Positions 1-11,014 of a stretch of DNA of 64,000 bases are shown here, one piece after another. This DNA is from Narthecium ossifragum. Its lineage: Eukaryota; Streptophyta; Magnoliopsida; Dioscoreales; Nartheciaceae. The translations under genes were made by a program, and so were the position numbers. The stretch lies in the NCBI GenBank assembly GCA_963920575.1, contig OY986966.1, positions 14,153,297 to 14,217,296 on the forward strand, in the 5' to 3' direction. Under the pieces are notes generated by a model. It worked only from the letters and a program-made list of their open reading frames with translations. It was not told where the DNA came from and made no database searches. The number at the start of each line of letters is the position of its first letter. Within the stretch, counting starts at the first letter, position 1.

Positions 1-425
1 GATTTGTCTAGCTTCACCTAGTAATACCTCAACTCCAATTTTCTTCTTGTATGAAATTAGCTGGATGTGAAATTTGATGCTAGTATTGTGAAGCAAAAAC
101 CTTCTTCTAAGCCTTAGGATTTCTTTGCCAGAAATTCGTTACTACTGTCTCCAAGTATAATCATAATCCCTATTGGACACCTTCTGAGTATCACATTCAC
201 AAGTGCTTCATCCACCACATACTGGACAAAGGGTTACCGTATGTAAATGACTTTGCACATTCGTATTCTTCTTTTCCTTGTTTTGTAATGAAGAAACTAA
301 CTATAAGAACACTAATGTTTGTCAGTTTGCATGTTGTACTTATATGATAGAGATAGTGGTTACTTGCTGCGTCCATTTTAATGCATCACTGATGTAATGG
401 TTAAACTTTACAAATTTGTATTCAG

Positions 426-3400
426 GAATAGATTTGAGTGATTTAGCAGCGGAATACTCAATCTGTCCATCAAAAGAAAATGGTGGTATGCTCGGGTGGG
501 TTCGAAGAGGGCAAATGGTATGTGTTAGCTATGAATGTCACAACTCCTTGCAAGTCATAAGCAGCATACCACACAGAGATGCACATATGCCTGATGTTAA
601 CTTCTAGACATAGTATCTTAGGGGTCTCACAGTAATCCGTCGCCCATTTTACTGTCAATTGATGATAATGTAACATGCTGGTTTCGTACTTGAAAGATCA
701 GCATCGTAATTCTTTTGTCCACTTTATATGAGCTATGTATGATGAGCCAAGTGGCAGCAGTATACTCGTAAAACGAGGAAATTACTATTCAAATTCAAAA
801 CTTTTCGTACTACTTCATTAGTCATTAGAAGTTATTCTGCCTTGTCTACTAAGAAGAGAAGTTATTCTGCCTCGTCTACTAAGAAGAATTTTGCTTGATA
901 TTCTCTTCCAATTTCTTTCATTATTTGTCCCATGTAACCCTTGATTGTAACATCAGGATTGGAAGTGGTTCATGAACCATATCCATGTTCTTGACACTGG
1001 CTTTCCACACTCATTTTTGTCATTGTCTACTCATGAAGGTAAGGGACAATTCATGAGCAGAATTAGTTATGTAGTTCTCAAACTTCAGTAGCGATGCCAT
1101 CCCATAGTAAAACCTTTGCATAGTCATTTTACCATGTTGCCACTTGGCATCCATTAGCAACAAATGTTGCCTGGCCATTAAGGTACTAGTAAACTTGGAG
1201 CAATTTTCTGTCAGCATAGACTTGGGCAGTGGGGGAGTAGAAGGAAAGAGTGTAGAAAGATGAATATGGTGACTTCAAGATGGAATATGTGCTCTTTCCC
1301 ATACACAAAGTACAAGAGTTCCTTTCTGTTGCTCGTTAGCTGGAAAGGAAGAGTTATTGAAGAAGGGAACTATATCATTATTACGCTCAACAATGATGAG
1401 AGATGTACACAACCTTACTTTTCAATACACTAGCAACGATCGAGCAACTGATCATGCCAATCTCTTTCAATGACAGGGTTTCCATGGTTCTTAGTAGAAA
1501 GGGTAACAAATTTAGCCTGGAATGATTTGAGTATAGAGTGTTGCCCCCCTTGATCCATGTTAACTGTGTAGTTGGTGCGGTTGCTAAGTTTATAATTCCG
1601 ATGAATATCATTGGAGCTCTTTCTCTCTTAATTGCAATAGTCCTGCTCAGCTAGTTAGATGCTTTCAAAGTGCTCTGCGACACCAGTCACCTTTTTTTTA
1701 TATATGATTGATCTGTTATTTTATATTGCCTGTTGTTACTTGACAGTTAATGAATCTTATTGGTTAAATTTGCCCAGATACCAGAATTTGAGGAATTTGC
1801 ATTTAGTGCCCCTTTAAATAAAGTTGTGCGTTGTAAGAGTAAATATGGATGGCACCTGTTGCAGGTTCTTTCTGAAAGGTTGTACGTGAATCCTAATTTT
1901 CTTTGCTCATTCTCTATGGTTCCATGATTAAAAGTTGTTTGCATTAGCAGGGAAGAATCTGTACTTCAAGATATTGAGCCAGAAGAGCTCTATGCAAAAC
2001 TAAAAGATCCAAATTTTGTGGAGGAAGCTCAGTTGATTGATGTGCGAGAAGCTGACGAAGTGTATGAATCTCCTTCAATATACTTGACAGTGTTACTTGC
2101 ATAAGTTTGGCGAAGTCAGTTTTTCCAAATCATAGAATGCACTGTGTGCTTGCTGGTTTTACAAGTCTCGAATCATACAAATTTATGATTTTGGCATTAA
2201 CAAATTTATGTTTCTGATTGATATTGTTGCATTTCCTTTTTGTCTTCTGTTAGAAACCAGAAGCCTCAGTTCTATGTTGCTGTTTGTATATTGGACAATA
2301 ATGTTTCTAGTGATTTTGTTTCCACAAAATCAGCTCTTACCTGTCAAATGTAGCAGATAAGTGCCTACCAATGTGAAATTTACCAGAAATTCTTGGGTTC
2401 ACGAAATGTTTTCTTTATTCCGTATCTTCATTTCTTTAATGCTGGTCACTTTTGAACCTTTCTTTTTTCTTAAAGGTGAATATCACATTGTAGTCCCCTC
2501 AAACTTTGAGATTGAGCATATTTTTAATTGCTGATTTCCAAAAATATGAATCGGAAAAATAACAGATCTGGGAGGATGATTTTATTGTTTCAGTAACTAG
2601 GTGTTTATTCAGTAACTAGTGTTAAAAAAATTTAGTTCGATGAGTGATCGTATATGAAGGATGGTCCTTTTGCTTTTCCCTTATCGTCTTAAAACCTGCT
2701 AATGTTTTTTTCTGTTTTGCATGGCAGCACTCAAGCATCCCTGCCAGGTTTTAAGGTTCTACCTCTACGTCAATTTGGAACATGGGGATCTGTAATAATA
2801 GACGAGTTTGATCCTCAAAAAGATACTTATGTTTTGGTGAGTGAACTTTCTGCATCATGGTTCCTCTTTTATTTGCATCCTCTGTTTTCATACTCCTTGT
2901 TGCAACCTTAGGTAGAGAGATGAACGCAATGATTTTACTGCTCAATCTCTGCCAGTTTTAGTGGTAAGTTTGCTAGTTAATACAAATATGCCAGCTTGAG
3001 TAGTGCTAAATGTGCTAGCTTATACAAATATCAGACTTGGCGGAAAACGGTATATTTGTTGCTATCTTACAGACTGGTTTAGTTTTTGCATATCCATTTG
3101 GATCTATAGTGATGAGTATTTGAAACTTTGATGATTTGATAATGACAATTTACCTGCTTGACTCCCATATTCAGTAGGTGTTTGATCACGAATCTTTCTC
3201 TGTGAATTACAGTGTCACCATGGTATGCGGTCATTACAGGTAGCAAAATGGTTGCAAACACAGGTAATTCCCTTTTGAACATTTACTTGTTAAATTATAG
3301 GAAAAAATTTGATCTCAAGAGAAAAAGGGAAAAGAAGGAAAAACACATGGATATTCTGAAATCGAATGTAAATCAGGAAGTTTGGAACCTAGACTAGTTA

Positions 3401-3667
3401 TGAGAATCAATCTTTATTCTGAAACTTCCCTAATAAAAAGAATTCTCTGTTCCATATTTGGCTCAGTCTTTATTTGAGCACTTTTACATGTCTTAGGTAC
3501 ATGCACAACACCGGTGTCATAAAGCACACAACATTGCATGCTTAATGTAGTCCTTTCTCTCTCCTATGGTATCTTGTATGTTGCAGGGATTTAAGATGGT
3601 GTTCAATGTGTCCGGAGGGATTCATGCATATGCTGTCAAAGCTGATCCTTCCATCCCAACATACTAA
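426..3667 (+). CDS. STR12: Rhodanese-like/PpiC-domain protein, 3' exons only (STR12-like)
   Basis: Six exons are readable: 426-517, 1778-1878, 1951-2061, 2728-2836, 3213-3263 and 3587-3667 (TAA stop). All have GT donors and AG acceptors and phases that join without a break. The first two encode the end of a parvulin/PpiC-type peptidyl-prolyl isomerase domain (LSDLAAEYSICPSK, GGMLGWV, KYGWHLLQVLSE). The rest encode a rhodanese domain (QLIDVREADE, LPGFKVLPLRQF, then CHHGMRS where the active-site Cys loop belongs, then NVSGGIHAYAVKADPSIPTY). This order and the ending match, from memory, Arabidopsis STR12 (At5g19370), a chloroplast protein with an N-terminal PpiC domain and C-terminal rhodanese domain. 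A transit peptide and the domain start must lie upstream, outside the window. The loop starts with Cys, so sulfurtransferase chemistry is possible, but the substrate is unknown. Exons look intact, so this is probably the only functional host gene here. Exon 1 phase implies one codon base from an upstream exon. Confidence 0.88.
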
Positions 3668-4254
3668 TCATTCGCTATCGGCTTTTCCATCCATCAATGT
3701 AATCTGCTTCACCACCTATCTATAACGAAACTTAAGGATCAGTGGTCTATGATTCTAGATGTTGTTTGTCCCGAAATGAACATCATAATGGTACCAGTAC
3801 TATCGTTTATAAGATTTTGTAAGGGAATACAGACAATTCCTTGTTACGAATTGTCCAGTGTATATGTGTTAGCTAAAATAATGGCTAATATTCAATAACT
3901 AATCAATGTTGTTGTTTGCATGGAAGCATCATCGGCCAAACGCGATGGTGATGTTTTTATCAACCAAATCATGACGTGGGGAAATGGTTATAGCATGATT
4001 TCCTTTAACTACGTCACGATCAATCCAGACGGTTACAGAACGGTTAACAATGCTAATAGGATACAAATAGGCTTACTCATCATTGTAAACCCCCTCTCTA
4101 ACATTTTGTAACCAGTCTACACGCTTGGAACTTTTGTTTCTTGTTGTTTTCCTACTGCGCTATTGTTGTAAGTTCCTTTAAAGTAATGGAAATCTTTTTT
4201 GTTATTTGATGTTCTTACGTTGTTTTCTTAGATTAGTTTAAGTTATTTGTTTTT
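3668..4254 (+). other. 3' UTR and downstream flank of the rhodanese gene
   Basis: No open frame of interest. The sequence after the stop is AT-rich with near-consensus poly(A) signals, for example around 3873-3900 and the AATGGAAA-rich stretch near 4185. The actual cleavage site cannot be fixed from sequence. Confidence 0.5.
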
Positions 4255-4665
4255 TATTTAATTCCTATCGCATTTCAAGTACATTAGTTCTTTACATTAG
4301 ATTTATATTTGCTTTTCCATGATTTAGCTGTTTTTAGGATGGTCTTTATTGTTTTCTAAGTTTAATTATTTATTTTAGATAGATTCATCATGTCTAATAG
4401 ATTAAATTAAGATTATTTTTTGATTATCTCAATATAACTTCATAATTATCCTTTAATTATGCCTTAAATTAAGCTTGATCATTATTTAATTCCTATCGCA
4501 TTTAAATTACATTAGTTCTTTACATTAGATTTATATTTGCTTTTCCATGATTTAGTTGCTTTTAGGATGATATTTATTGTTTTCTAGGTTTAATTATTTA
4601 TTTTAGATAGATTCATCATATCTAATAGATTAAATTAAGATTAATTTATGTTTATCTCAATTTGA
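4255..4665. repeat. Tandem duplication, unit about 228 bp
   Basis: An AT-rich block with the landmark AATTCCTATCGCATTT begins near 4258 and recurs near 4486, an offset of 228 bp. The copies stay alignable through TTTTCCATGATTTAG, TTTTAGATAGATTCATCAT and TAATAGATTAAATTAAG. They differ by scattered substitutions. No coding potential. Confidence 0.85.
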
Positions 4666-5780
4666 CATATATGTTCGAAACGAGTTTGAAGGAGTTGAGT
4701 TTTTGTACGTCCCTGATTTTGACTAGTTTGACTTTTGCCAGCAACGACAACATTTCCACGTTAACATTTTTTTGACACACCTAGTGGGACTATGTATCAA
4801 ATTTTTAGGAAAATTGGTCAAATTAGGTATACCGGTTTGGTAGTTACTCGTACTGGACGAGACACTCATAGTAGTGGAGGAAACACCGATCACGGTGATA
4901 CCCTTACCCCACATGTTGAAAATGTTAATGACAACGAACCAATCGACTAATCACCCATCGCTCATCCACAAGTGGAATATCACGGAAGGATGATATATCA
5001 CAGTTTATGAACTATAACTGCTAGGACCATATATATTATGGTCGATGAAGCGTTGTATGCTAATAATCAACAAATGGCAAACCATATCGCCCAAGCTTTA
5101 AGGCCTTTTATAGAGACTGTGCTAAATTTTATAAATGTCACCATGCCAAGTACAAGTAATGGTCATAACATCATTAAGCCGATTGCAACTAATGCTCATA
5201 ATATTGGTTAAAATATTAATAATAACAATCATATTAATGGCAATAATCAAGGATTTTCGCCTAACACCATAATTGGGCCTGAGACTAGAACCAGATATGT
5301 TTTTCTAAACAATCCATCGGTCAGTCAAAATGGGGCCGGTCAAAATGGCCAATTAGGTCAGAATAGCTTAAAGCATAATACCCAATTTTATATATCGATG
5401 ATGTTGAATAATGATAGTGGCCTAAGACCAAATGGAGTCAGCCAAATGCAAGGATTACATGTATTACCACACCGAGGACATGTGCAAGGTGATACTAATA
5501 ATCCACCGCCAATATTTAATGTTGGTAGTTTGGGTAATATGTTTAGTCCGATAGGAATGCCCAATAATGGTGTTCCTGCTAATCAAACTAATCCCACCCC
5601 TTTTAATGTCCCAATCGCTAATGGCCTATACAATTGCCAAAATTTTGGCCAAACAATAATTTAAGTGGTCAAAATTGTGGACAAATGAATGACCAAAATA
5701 ATTTTGGTCAAATAGGCGGACGGAATAACAGGCAAATGGGAAATAATTTCAAGGGGGAAAGGGCTCCAGTACCCTAAAAT
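4666..5780 (+). pseudogene. Decayed gag-like frame (N/G/Q-rich), degenerate retroelement interior
   Basis: A frame from an ATG at 5038 stays open to 5664 except for one in-frame TAA at 5209. It encodes about 208 codons: a short helical N-terminal part (ANHIAQALRPFIETVLNF), then Asn/Gly/Gln-rich low-complexity sequence (GQNGQLGQN, NNPPPIFNVGSLG). Upstream, near 4770-4800, is a passage of the kind often seen in 5' interiors of plant Ty3/Gypsy elements. I see no CCHC knuckle, protease or LTRs. It is probably an old gag remnant rather than a host gene; family unassigned. Confidence 0.4.
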
Positions 5781-6480
5781 GAACTTATCCCGTTAAAAAA
5801 ATACTAAGCATAAGATTTGGGTTCTTAGCACCATTGTACACTACAAAATACACATATACCCTTCTCTAATTCCCTTCTATCCATTACTATCACCAGATCC
5901 CCTTTAACATTGCATACAAAATACACATATACCCTCGTCGGAACCGGCGTTGTCCCCCGCTCCTCTACTCCTTCCTACTCTAGACCCTACACCAACCGTG
6001 GCCTCGTCGGGATCCTCCTCGGGCTCCAACCCTCGTAGGATCCAGCGCCGCCTACTGCTCAGCACCACCACACCCGACGACTCCAGCACCATCTACCATC
6101 AGATCCAAGGATCCCTCGCCGCCGCGACCCTCCTAAGCACCGCCATCCTCTCCTACCTCGCAGTTCGTCTCCTCTATGAGCTCCAGCACCGCCTCCTCTC
6201 AACGACGTCCCTTCTCCTCTGTTGATGAGGTCTCCCCTGACAAGTTCGTTGTCATCGCCGCCCATCACCGTCGTCGTCGTCAGCGCCGGATCTCCACGCC
6301 GCCGTCGTCCTCAGTGCGCAGCATTGGCTGTAAGAAGCGACTGTCAGAATCTGCATTGAAAAAAGAAAAGAGAAAACTAAAAACTAAAACGGACATGCAA
6401 GCAGCTGCCGTCGTCGCCGTCTATCGCCGCTCATCACCCCATTCACGAGGATGACTTCATCAAGAGTCTGCATTAAAAGG
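5781..6480. other. GC-rich, Ser/Pro-coding-like stretch of unknown origin
   Basis: Between AT-rich flanks, about 5936-6340 is strikingly CpG-rich (GTCGTCGTCAGCGCCGG type). Short frames are open on both strands, as expected from composition alone. A 17-bp string with core AAAATACACATATACCCT occurs twice about 74 bp apart (5845 and 5919). An AG-rich string (GAATCTGCATTGAAAA) recurs in altered form near 6463. It could be a captured 5' end of a host gene, but no product is recognisable. Confidence 0.35.
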
Positions 6481-7160
6481 AGAAAAGAGAAAAGAGAAAA
6501 CTGAAGACTGAAATGTATTGCATTTCGACTAATGTTAATGAGTATTCTCTTCTCTTTTTCACTGATGTTCACGAATGGATTGCATTATTCTTTTTTCACT
6601 TTGACGTTAATGTTCATTAATGTTCATGAGTATTCTCTTTTCTCTTTTTCAATGATATTCACGAATCGATTACAGTATTCCATCCGAAAAAAAGAGAAAA
6701 CCCATAAAAGAGAATAATGAGTGAATGTATTGCATTCAAGTATTCTCTTTTCTCTTTTCTCTTTTTGGTGATGTAGTCCATTACTTTCATGGTTGGATTG
6801 CATTATTCTCTTATCTTTTTCACTGGTGTTCACAAATGGTTTGCATTATTCTCTTTTCACTTTGTCATTAATATTCATTAATGTTCATGAGTATTCTCTT
6901 TTCTCTTTTTCAATGATGTTCACGAATCGATTGCATTATTCTCTTTTCACTTTGTCGTTAATGTTAATGAGTATTCTCTTTTCTCTTTTTCAGTGATGTT
7001 CACGAATCGATTGCAGTATTCGATCCGTAAAAAAGAGAAAACCCATAAAAGAGAATAATGAGTGAATGTATTGCATTCCAGTATTCTATTCTCTTTTCTC
7101 TTTTTGGTGATCTAGTCCACTACTTTCACGGTTGCATTCCAGTATTCTCTTTTCTCTTTT
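6481..7160. repeat. Degenerate minisatellite (TATTCTCTTTTCTCTTTTT / TTCACGAATCGATTGCA)
   Basis: Short modules (GAGTATTCTCTTTTCTC, GATGTTCACGAATCGATT, TTCACTTTGTCGTTAATG) recur many times. A higher-order unit of about 339 bp is also visible: GTATTCCATCCG at 6677 and GTATTCGATCCG at 7016, each followed by the same AAAAGAGAAAACCCATAAAA segment. Frames reported here are products of the repeat. Confidence 0.8.
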
Positions 7161-7528
7161 TTACATATCACCCAAGAACACTTTGAAGTAATGTTTTGTA
7201 GGACACTATTCACTCGAGTGGAATCAGTTTTATTGCTAGAGACATAGGTGTCGATAAAAACCCTTTTCCTCAGAATGTTCAAGTTGCAATGGTGTTGATC
7301 GATGTAGCAAACCTCAAGTTGCCAAAGTTCAAGATAGAGATCGATGAAAATCATGACAACAATTTTCCAGCGGTTTTCACTAGGTTCGGCCAAAACAAAG
7401 ACAAAGAGCATGTGTAAATAGGACAACACTTATGTCCAAGGTGCCAAAGGGACGTCAATCGTACAATAACTCCTAAGGCAGGACAACAGTTTTATTGGCC
7501 ACAACAATGGCAATGGAACATAACACAG
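7161..7528. other. No recognisable feature
   Basis: The stretch between the minisatellite and the R1 LTR holds no frame or repeat that I can name. The bases just left of 7529 (AACACAG) would be the R1 target side, but the partner flank is lost. Confidence 0.5.
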
Positions 7529-8772
7529 TGTCGCACCCTGACTCGCGAAAGCCCAACTGGGCCGGGGACGTAAACTGGAACCTAACTAAATGCGGAAAAT
7601 TTTGACGAGGATTCCCTTTAGTCTACTGGTTTCCCTAAGCATTCATTCAACACCTTACAGAAATCTCAAACTTAACGATTACAAATCCAAAGTGCAAGTC
7701 TACAAACCTCGAAGAGGGGAAATAAGGTATAAACATTTACACACTCCCGTAGGAGGCTAACTATACAAGGTTCAGAAAACAGAAGATCACAACTCCTCAA
7801 ACTCCGCCAGGTGCCGCCGCATCACCGACCAACTGCCGGTAGGGGCTATCGAAGAGGAGCTAATGTCTACACCTGCAAAACACAGTCCGGGTAGGAGTGA
7901 GCAACTAAGATCAGCAGGGAAACTATACTATGACTCACAGAAGGAAGAGGGAAACGCAACAGTGTTGCCCTCTAACATGGTCTGAGTGTACACCTGGGTC
8001 CCATAACCCCATCGGTGTCCCTAGGTATCCGACCATGGTCATCCTGACGAACTGGGATCATCCCGGAAACACCTAGTACAGCAGGAAGAAGACACTGCTG
8101 GGAGGGAAGACAACACCGCTGAGTAGGCACACCCTCTACTCAAGAGACAAGAAAATCCGACACCGATTGCACCACAGAACCAGACTCGAGGCCGACACGA
8201 CCTCTAAATCATCAATCAACGAGTGTTCAAGTTATCTAGGCCTATCATCGAAATCGACTGAACACAACCGTTCAACCTTGGACCAAGCTACCTAGCCCAG
8301 GTCCTGAGGCTAAATCCGAGATTCCAATCCTCGGGATGGCGACACCATAGATGCCCCACGTCTTAACCTTATGCAACTAATGCACAACCAGATGCTATGA
8401 ACACACGTAAGAAAGCAAATAAGCATGCAACATGTGTGACGATAAGTAAACACAGCATGGGCTCGACATCCTGCTGGCCCGGGGTGGTGAACAGATAATG
8501 CAATCGAAGGGGTTGCTGCAGTGGTAACCCCACCAACTGCAGCCAGTGCATAAAAAAATAGCATGTTATGGGAAGCAACTCCGGCAAACAAGGCTAACAA
8601 TACAACATGCTATCTATACATCCCGGGAGTAGTCACTCTCCCGGTTCACTACTACCTCTCATTATGGGGTTAACATGCTCAAGATATGTACAAGTTATAA
8701 AGAGGTAAAGGAAACCGCACATACAAAGCTCCGCTGGCAAAACCCGACGAAAACACCTCCCTGCGACCAAAA

Positions 8773-9424
8773 GGATCGATCCTTTCCGATCTTCTTCGCA
8801 AACAGGGAGCCTCTCCAGGAAGATCGATCACCTTCGTGACCAAGAACCTTGCTCATGCCGCCAAGCAAAAGATCGATCTTCTTCCACTAGAAGATCGATC
8901 ATGCACAGGCTACGCATGCCGCCCCAAGAATGATCAATCCTTCCTAAAAAAGGATCGATCCCGTTGGGTTCTCCGGCGACCGGCAGGTGAGAAATACCAT
9001 CGAAAAACTCTACCACACCCCACAAAACCTTGGGATCTGGTAGTACGAAGGACCACGAGTCTAAAACCTGTACTTATACTAAAAACCAACGATCATGTAA
9101 GGAGATCCACTCAGATCAAACACATTTAGCTCAAAACTCACAAAAACTGAAAAACAAGTAGGTAGCATCCCTACCTAAACAAAAGCAGCTACAATCCCAG
9201 CTGCCGAGCCCAATATCGCTCTCAACCTCTTCCAAATTCAGCCAGTCCTCAGCTCAGGAACGACGGATTTCAAAAGGATTAAACAAGAAGGTCACGACCG
9301 TTTTATAGACGGACGAACCGACTTATGAATGATCGATAGTTTCTCAAGAAACAATCCTTCATTACGATCCAACTTGACTTTCTGGCATTAAAGGATCGAT
9401 CTTCTTAGCAAGAGAGGATCGATC
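8773..9424. repeat. GATCGATC palindrome array in the R1 LTR
   Basis: Exact GATCGATC sites lie near 8773, 8822, 8870, 8893, 8953, 9393 and 9417, with a degenerate one near 8932. Several fall in pairs: 8870/8893 (23 bp), 8932/8953 (21 bp) and 9393/9417 (24 bp). Spacer sequence between pair members is not conserved. Confidence 0.85.
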
Positions 9425-9449
9425 TTTTTTGTGTAGAAAGCTAGACTTG

Positions 9450-9486
9450 GGCTAAAACACAAGCCCAAGCCCAAGCCCAAGCCCAA
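9450..9486. repeat. Hexanucleotide microsatellite (AAGCCC)n
   Basis: About five tandem AAGCCC units within the R1 LTR. The equivalent site in the solo LTR near 22852-22872 has only fragments of the motif, so the tract has expanded here. Confidence 0.9.
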
Positions 9487-9786
9487 GCCCGGATCTTTCG
9501 ATCTCGGGTTCATCTAACCGTTCTAACCAAACATTAACACAAACACGGTCAATGTGTGCACCCGTGGCTATGAAATAAACCGACAAGGTGCAATTTACCA
9601 AATTGCTCTTGCGGTCCAAGAAACAATGCGATCCACTAGATAGCGCGTTCGACGCGAAACAAGCAACGAGCCACGGGCCCGACCCAAGAGTAGAGAGACA
9701 TGTCTTCACATCGTAATACCCTTAAAAGAAATCTCGTCCCGAGATTCGATAAAGGTAGGGCTCGGAAACAGAAAAAAGAAGCTACA

Positions 9787-11014
9787 CTAGACGACAGGAT
9801 AAAGGCTACCTCGAGAAGAAAACAAATGCGGATACTCCTGCCGCATGCGCGCCTCACGCTCCCAGGTCATCTCCTCGACGCCTCTATGCCTCTACAGTAC
9901 CTTGATCAAGGGAATCGTCTTGCCCCGCAAGACCTGATCTCTCCAATCAAGTACCCAAATTTGCTGCTCAACGAACGTCGTGTCTGCCTCAAGCTCGATG
10001 TCATCCACCCTGATGACATGAGACGGGTTCGGGTGATACTTCCTCAACATCGACACATGAAATGTCGGTTGCACAACTGACATGTGCTGAGGAAGATCCA
10101 AGCGGTAAGCTACCTTGCCAATCCTCTCCATGATCTCGAACGACCCGGCGAACCTCGGCGCCAACTTACCACCTCTGCCAAACCAGACTGACCCTCTGTA
10201 CGGTGATGCTCGCAGGAACACTCTGTCGCCGACTGCAAACTCTAGCGGTCGTTGCCTCTGATCTGCATAACACTTCTGTTGGCTCTGAGCCGTCAGAAGT
10301 CTCTGCCTGATCTGCACTAGTCTCTCTGACATCCGTCTGACGGTGTCTGGACCGGTGAGTGGTGGCTCTCCAACTTTTGTCCAGCACACTGGGGAACGAT
10401 ATGGCTACTCCAAGACTGGACTGGTAGTTGTTATTGTAGGCGAACTCCACCAAGGGAACGCGCTCCTCCCAGCTGTCTCTGGTATCAAGGACACATGCTC
10501 TTAGCATGTCCTCTAAGATCTGGATCGTCCGTTCTGACTGTCCGTCTGTCTGCGTATGAAATGCCGTGTTGAAGGTTAGGAGTGTGCCGACTGCCACCTG
10601 AAAGCCTCGCTAGAACCTACTGGTGAACCTGGGGTCACGGTCTGACACTATAGACATTGGAACTCTGTGTAGTCTGACCACCTCTTTGACGTATAAATTG
10701 CCTAACCTGTATGTCGAGTCTGTCGTCCGCATAGGCAGGAAGTGCGCCGATTTGGTCAATCGATCTACGATGACCCAAATCGCATCATTCCCCCTAGGAC
10801 ATCTCGGTAGCCCGGTCACGAAGTCCATCATGACGTTCTCCCACTTCCACTCAGCTAGTGGAAGGGGCTGAAGTAACCTTGGAGTTCGCTGGTGCTTTGC
10901 CTTGACCTTCTGGTAGGTAAGGCAGCGCGATATGAACTCCGTCACTGTCCTCTTCAACCCGCACCATCAGAACTGTCGCCGCAGGTCCTGGTACATCTTG
11001 GTGCCCCCAGGATG
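9787..11014 (-). pseudogene. R1 integrase and chromodomain remnant
   Basis: Reading leftwards on the minus strand: a zinc-finger part (HPGGTKMYQDLRRQF, then a stop where Trp is expected, then the [11 protein letters not shown]ys region), the integrase core ([39 protein letters not shown], then AFHTQTDGQSERTIQ), and the C-terminal domain (GDRVFLRASPYRG). A chromodomain-like tail follows (IRVDDIELEADTTFVEQQ ... GVEEMTWERE ... YPHLF), which is the mark of Tekay-type chromoviruses. Breaks visible: the stop in the zinc region, a frameshift near 10385-10400, a gap near 10605, and TAG at 9892 inside the chromodomain. The zinc region is cut at 11010-11014 by the solo LTR and resumes at 13908. Confidence 0.9.

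Larger units (their letters stand above)
7529..9710 (-). mobile_element. R1: 3' LTR of a Tekay-type chromovirus
   Basis: Read on the minus strand the LTR starts TGTGAAGACATG (at 9710) and ends GGGTGCGACA (at 7529), with canonical TG...CA ends, about 2.2 kb. It aligns end to end with the solo LTR at 22612-25098 (TGTGAGGACCCG...GGCGCGACA). The next bases inward (9711-9740) give a purine-rich tract before the LTR in element orientation. The LTR carries a GATCGATC array (see 8773-9424) and a (GCCCAA)n tract. Confidence 0.9.

Noticed and set aside
416..607. 63-codon frame starting at TTG 416
   Set aside because: It is an exon (426-517) of the rhodanese gene read through into its flanking introns.
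5950..6225. 91-codon plus-strand frame as a host gene
   Set aside because: GC-rich low-complexity sequence with equally open antisense frames and no splice or domain support.
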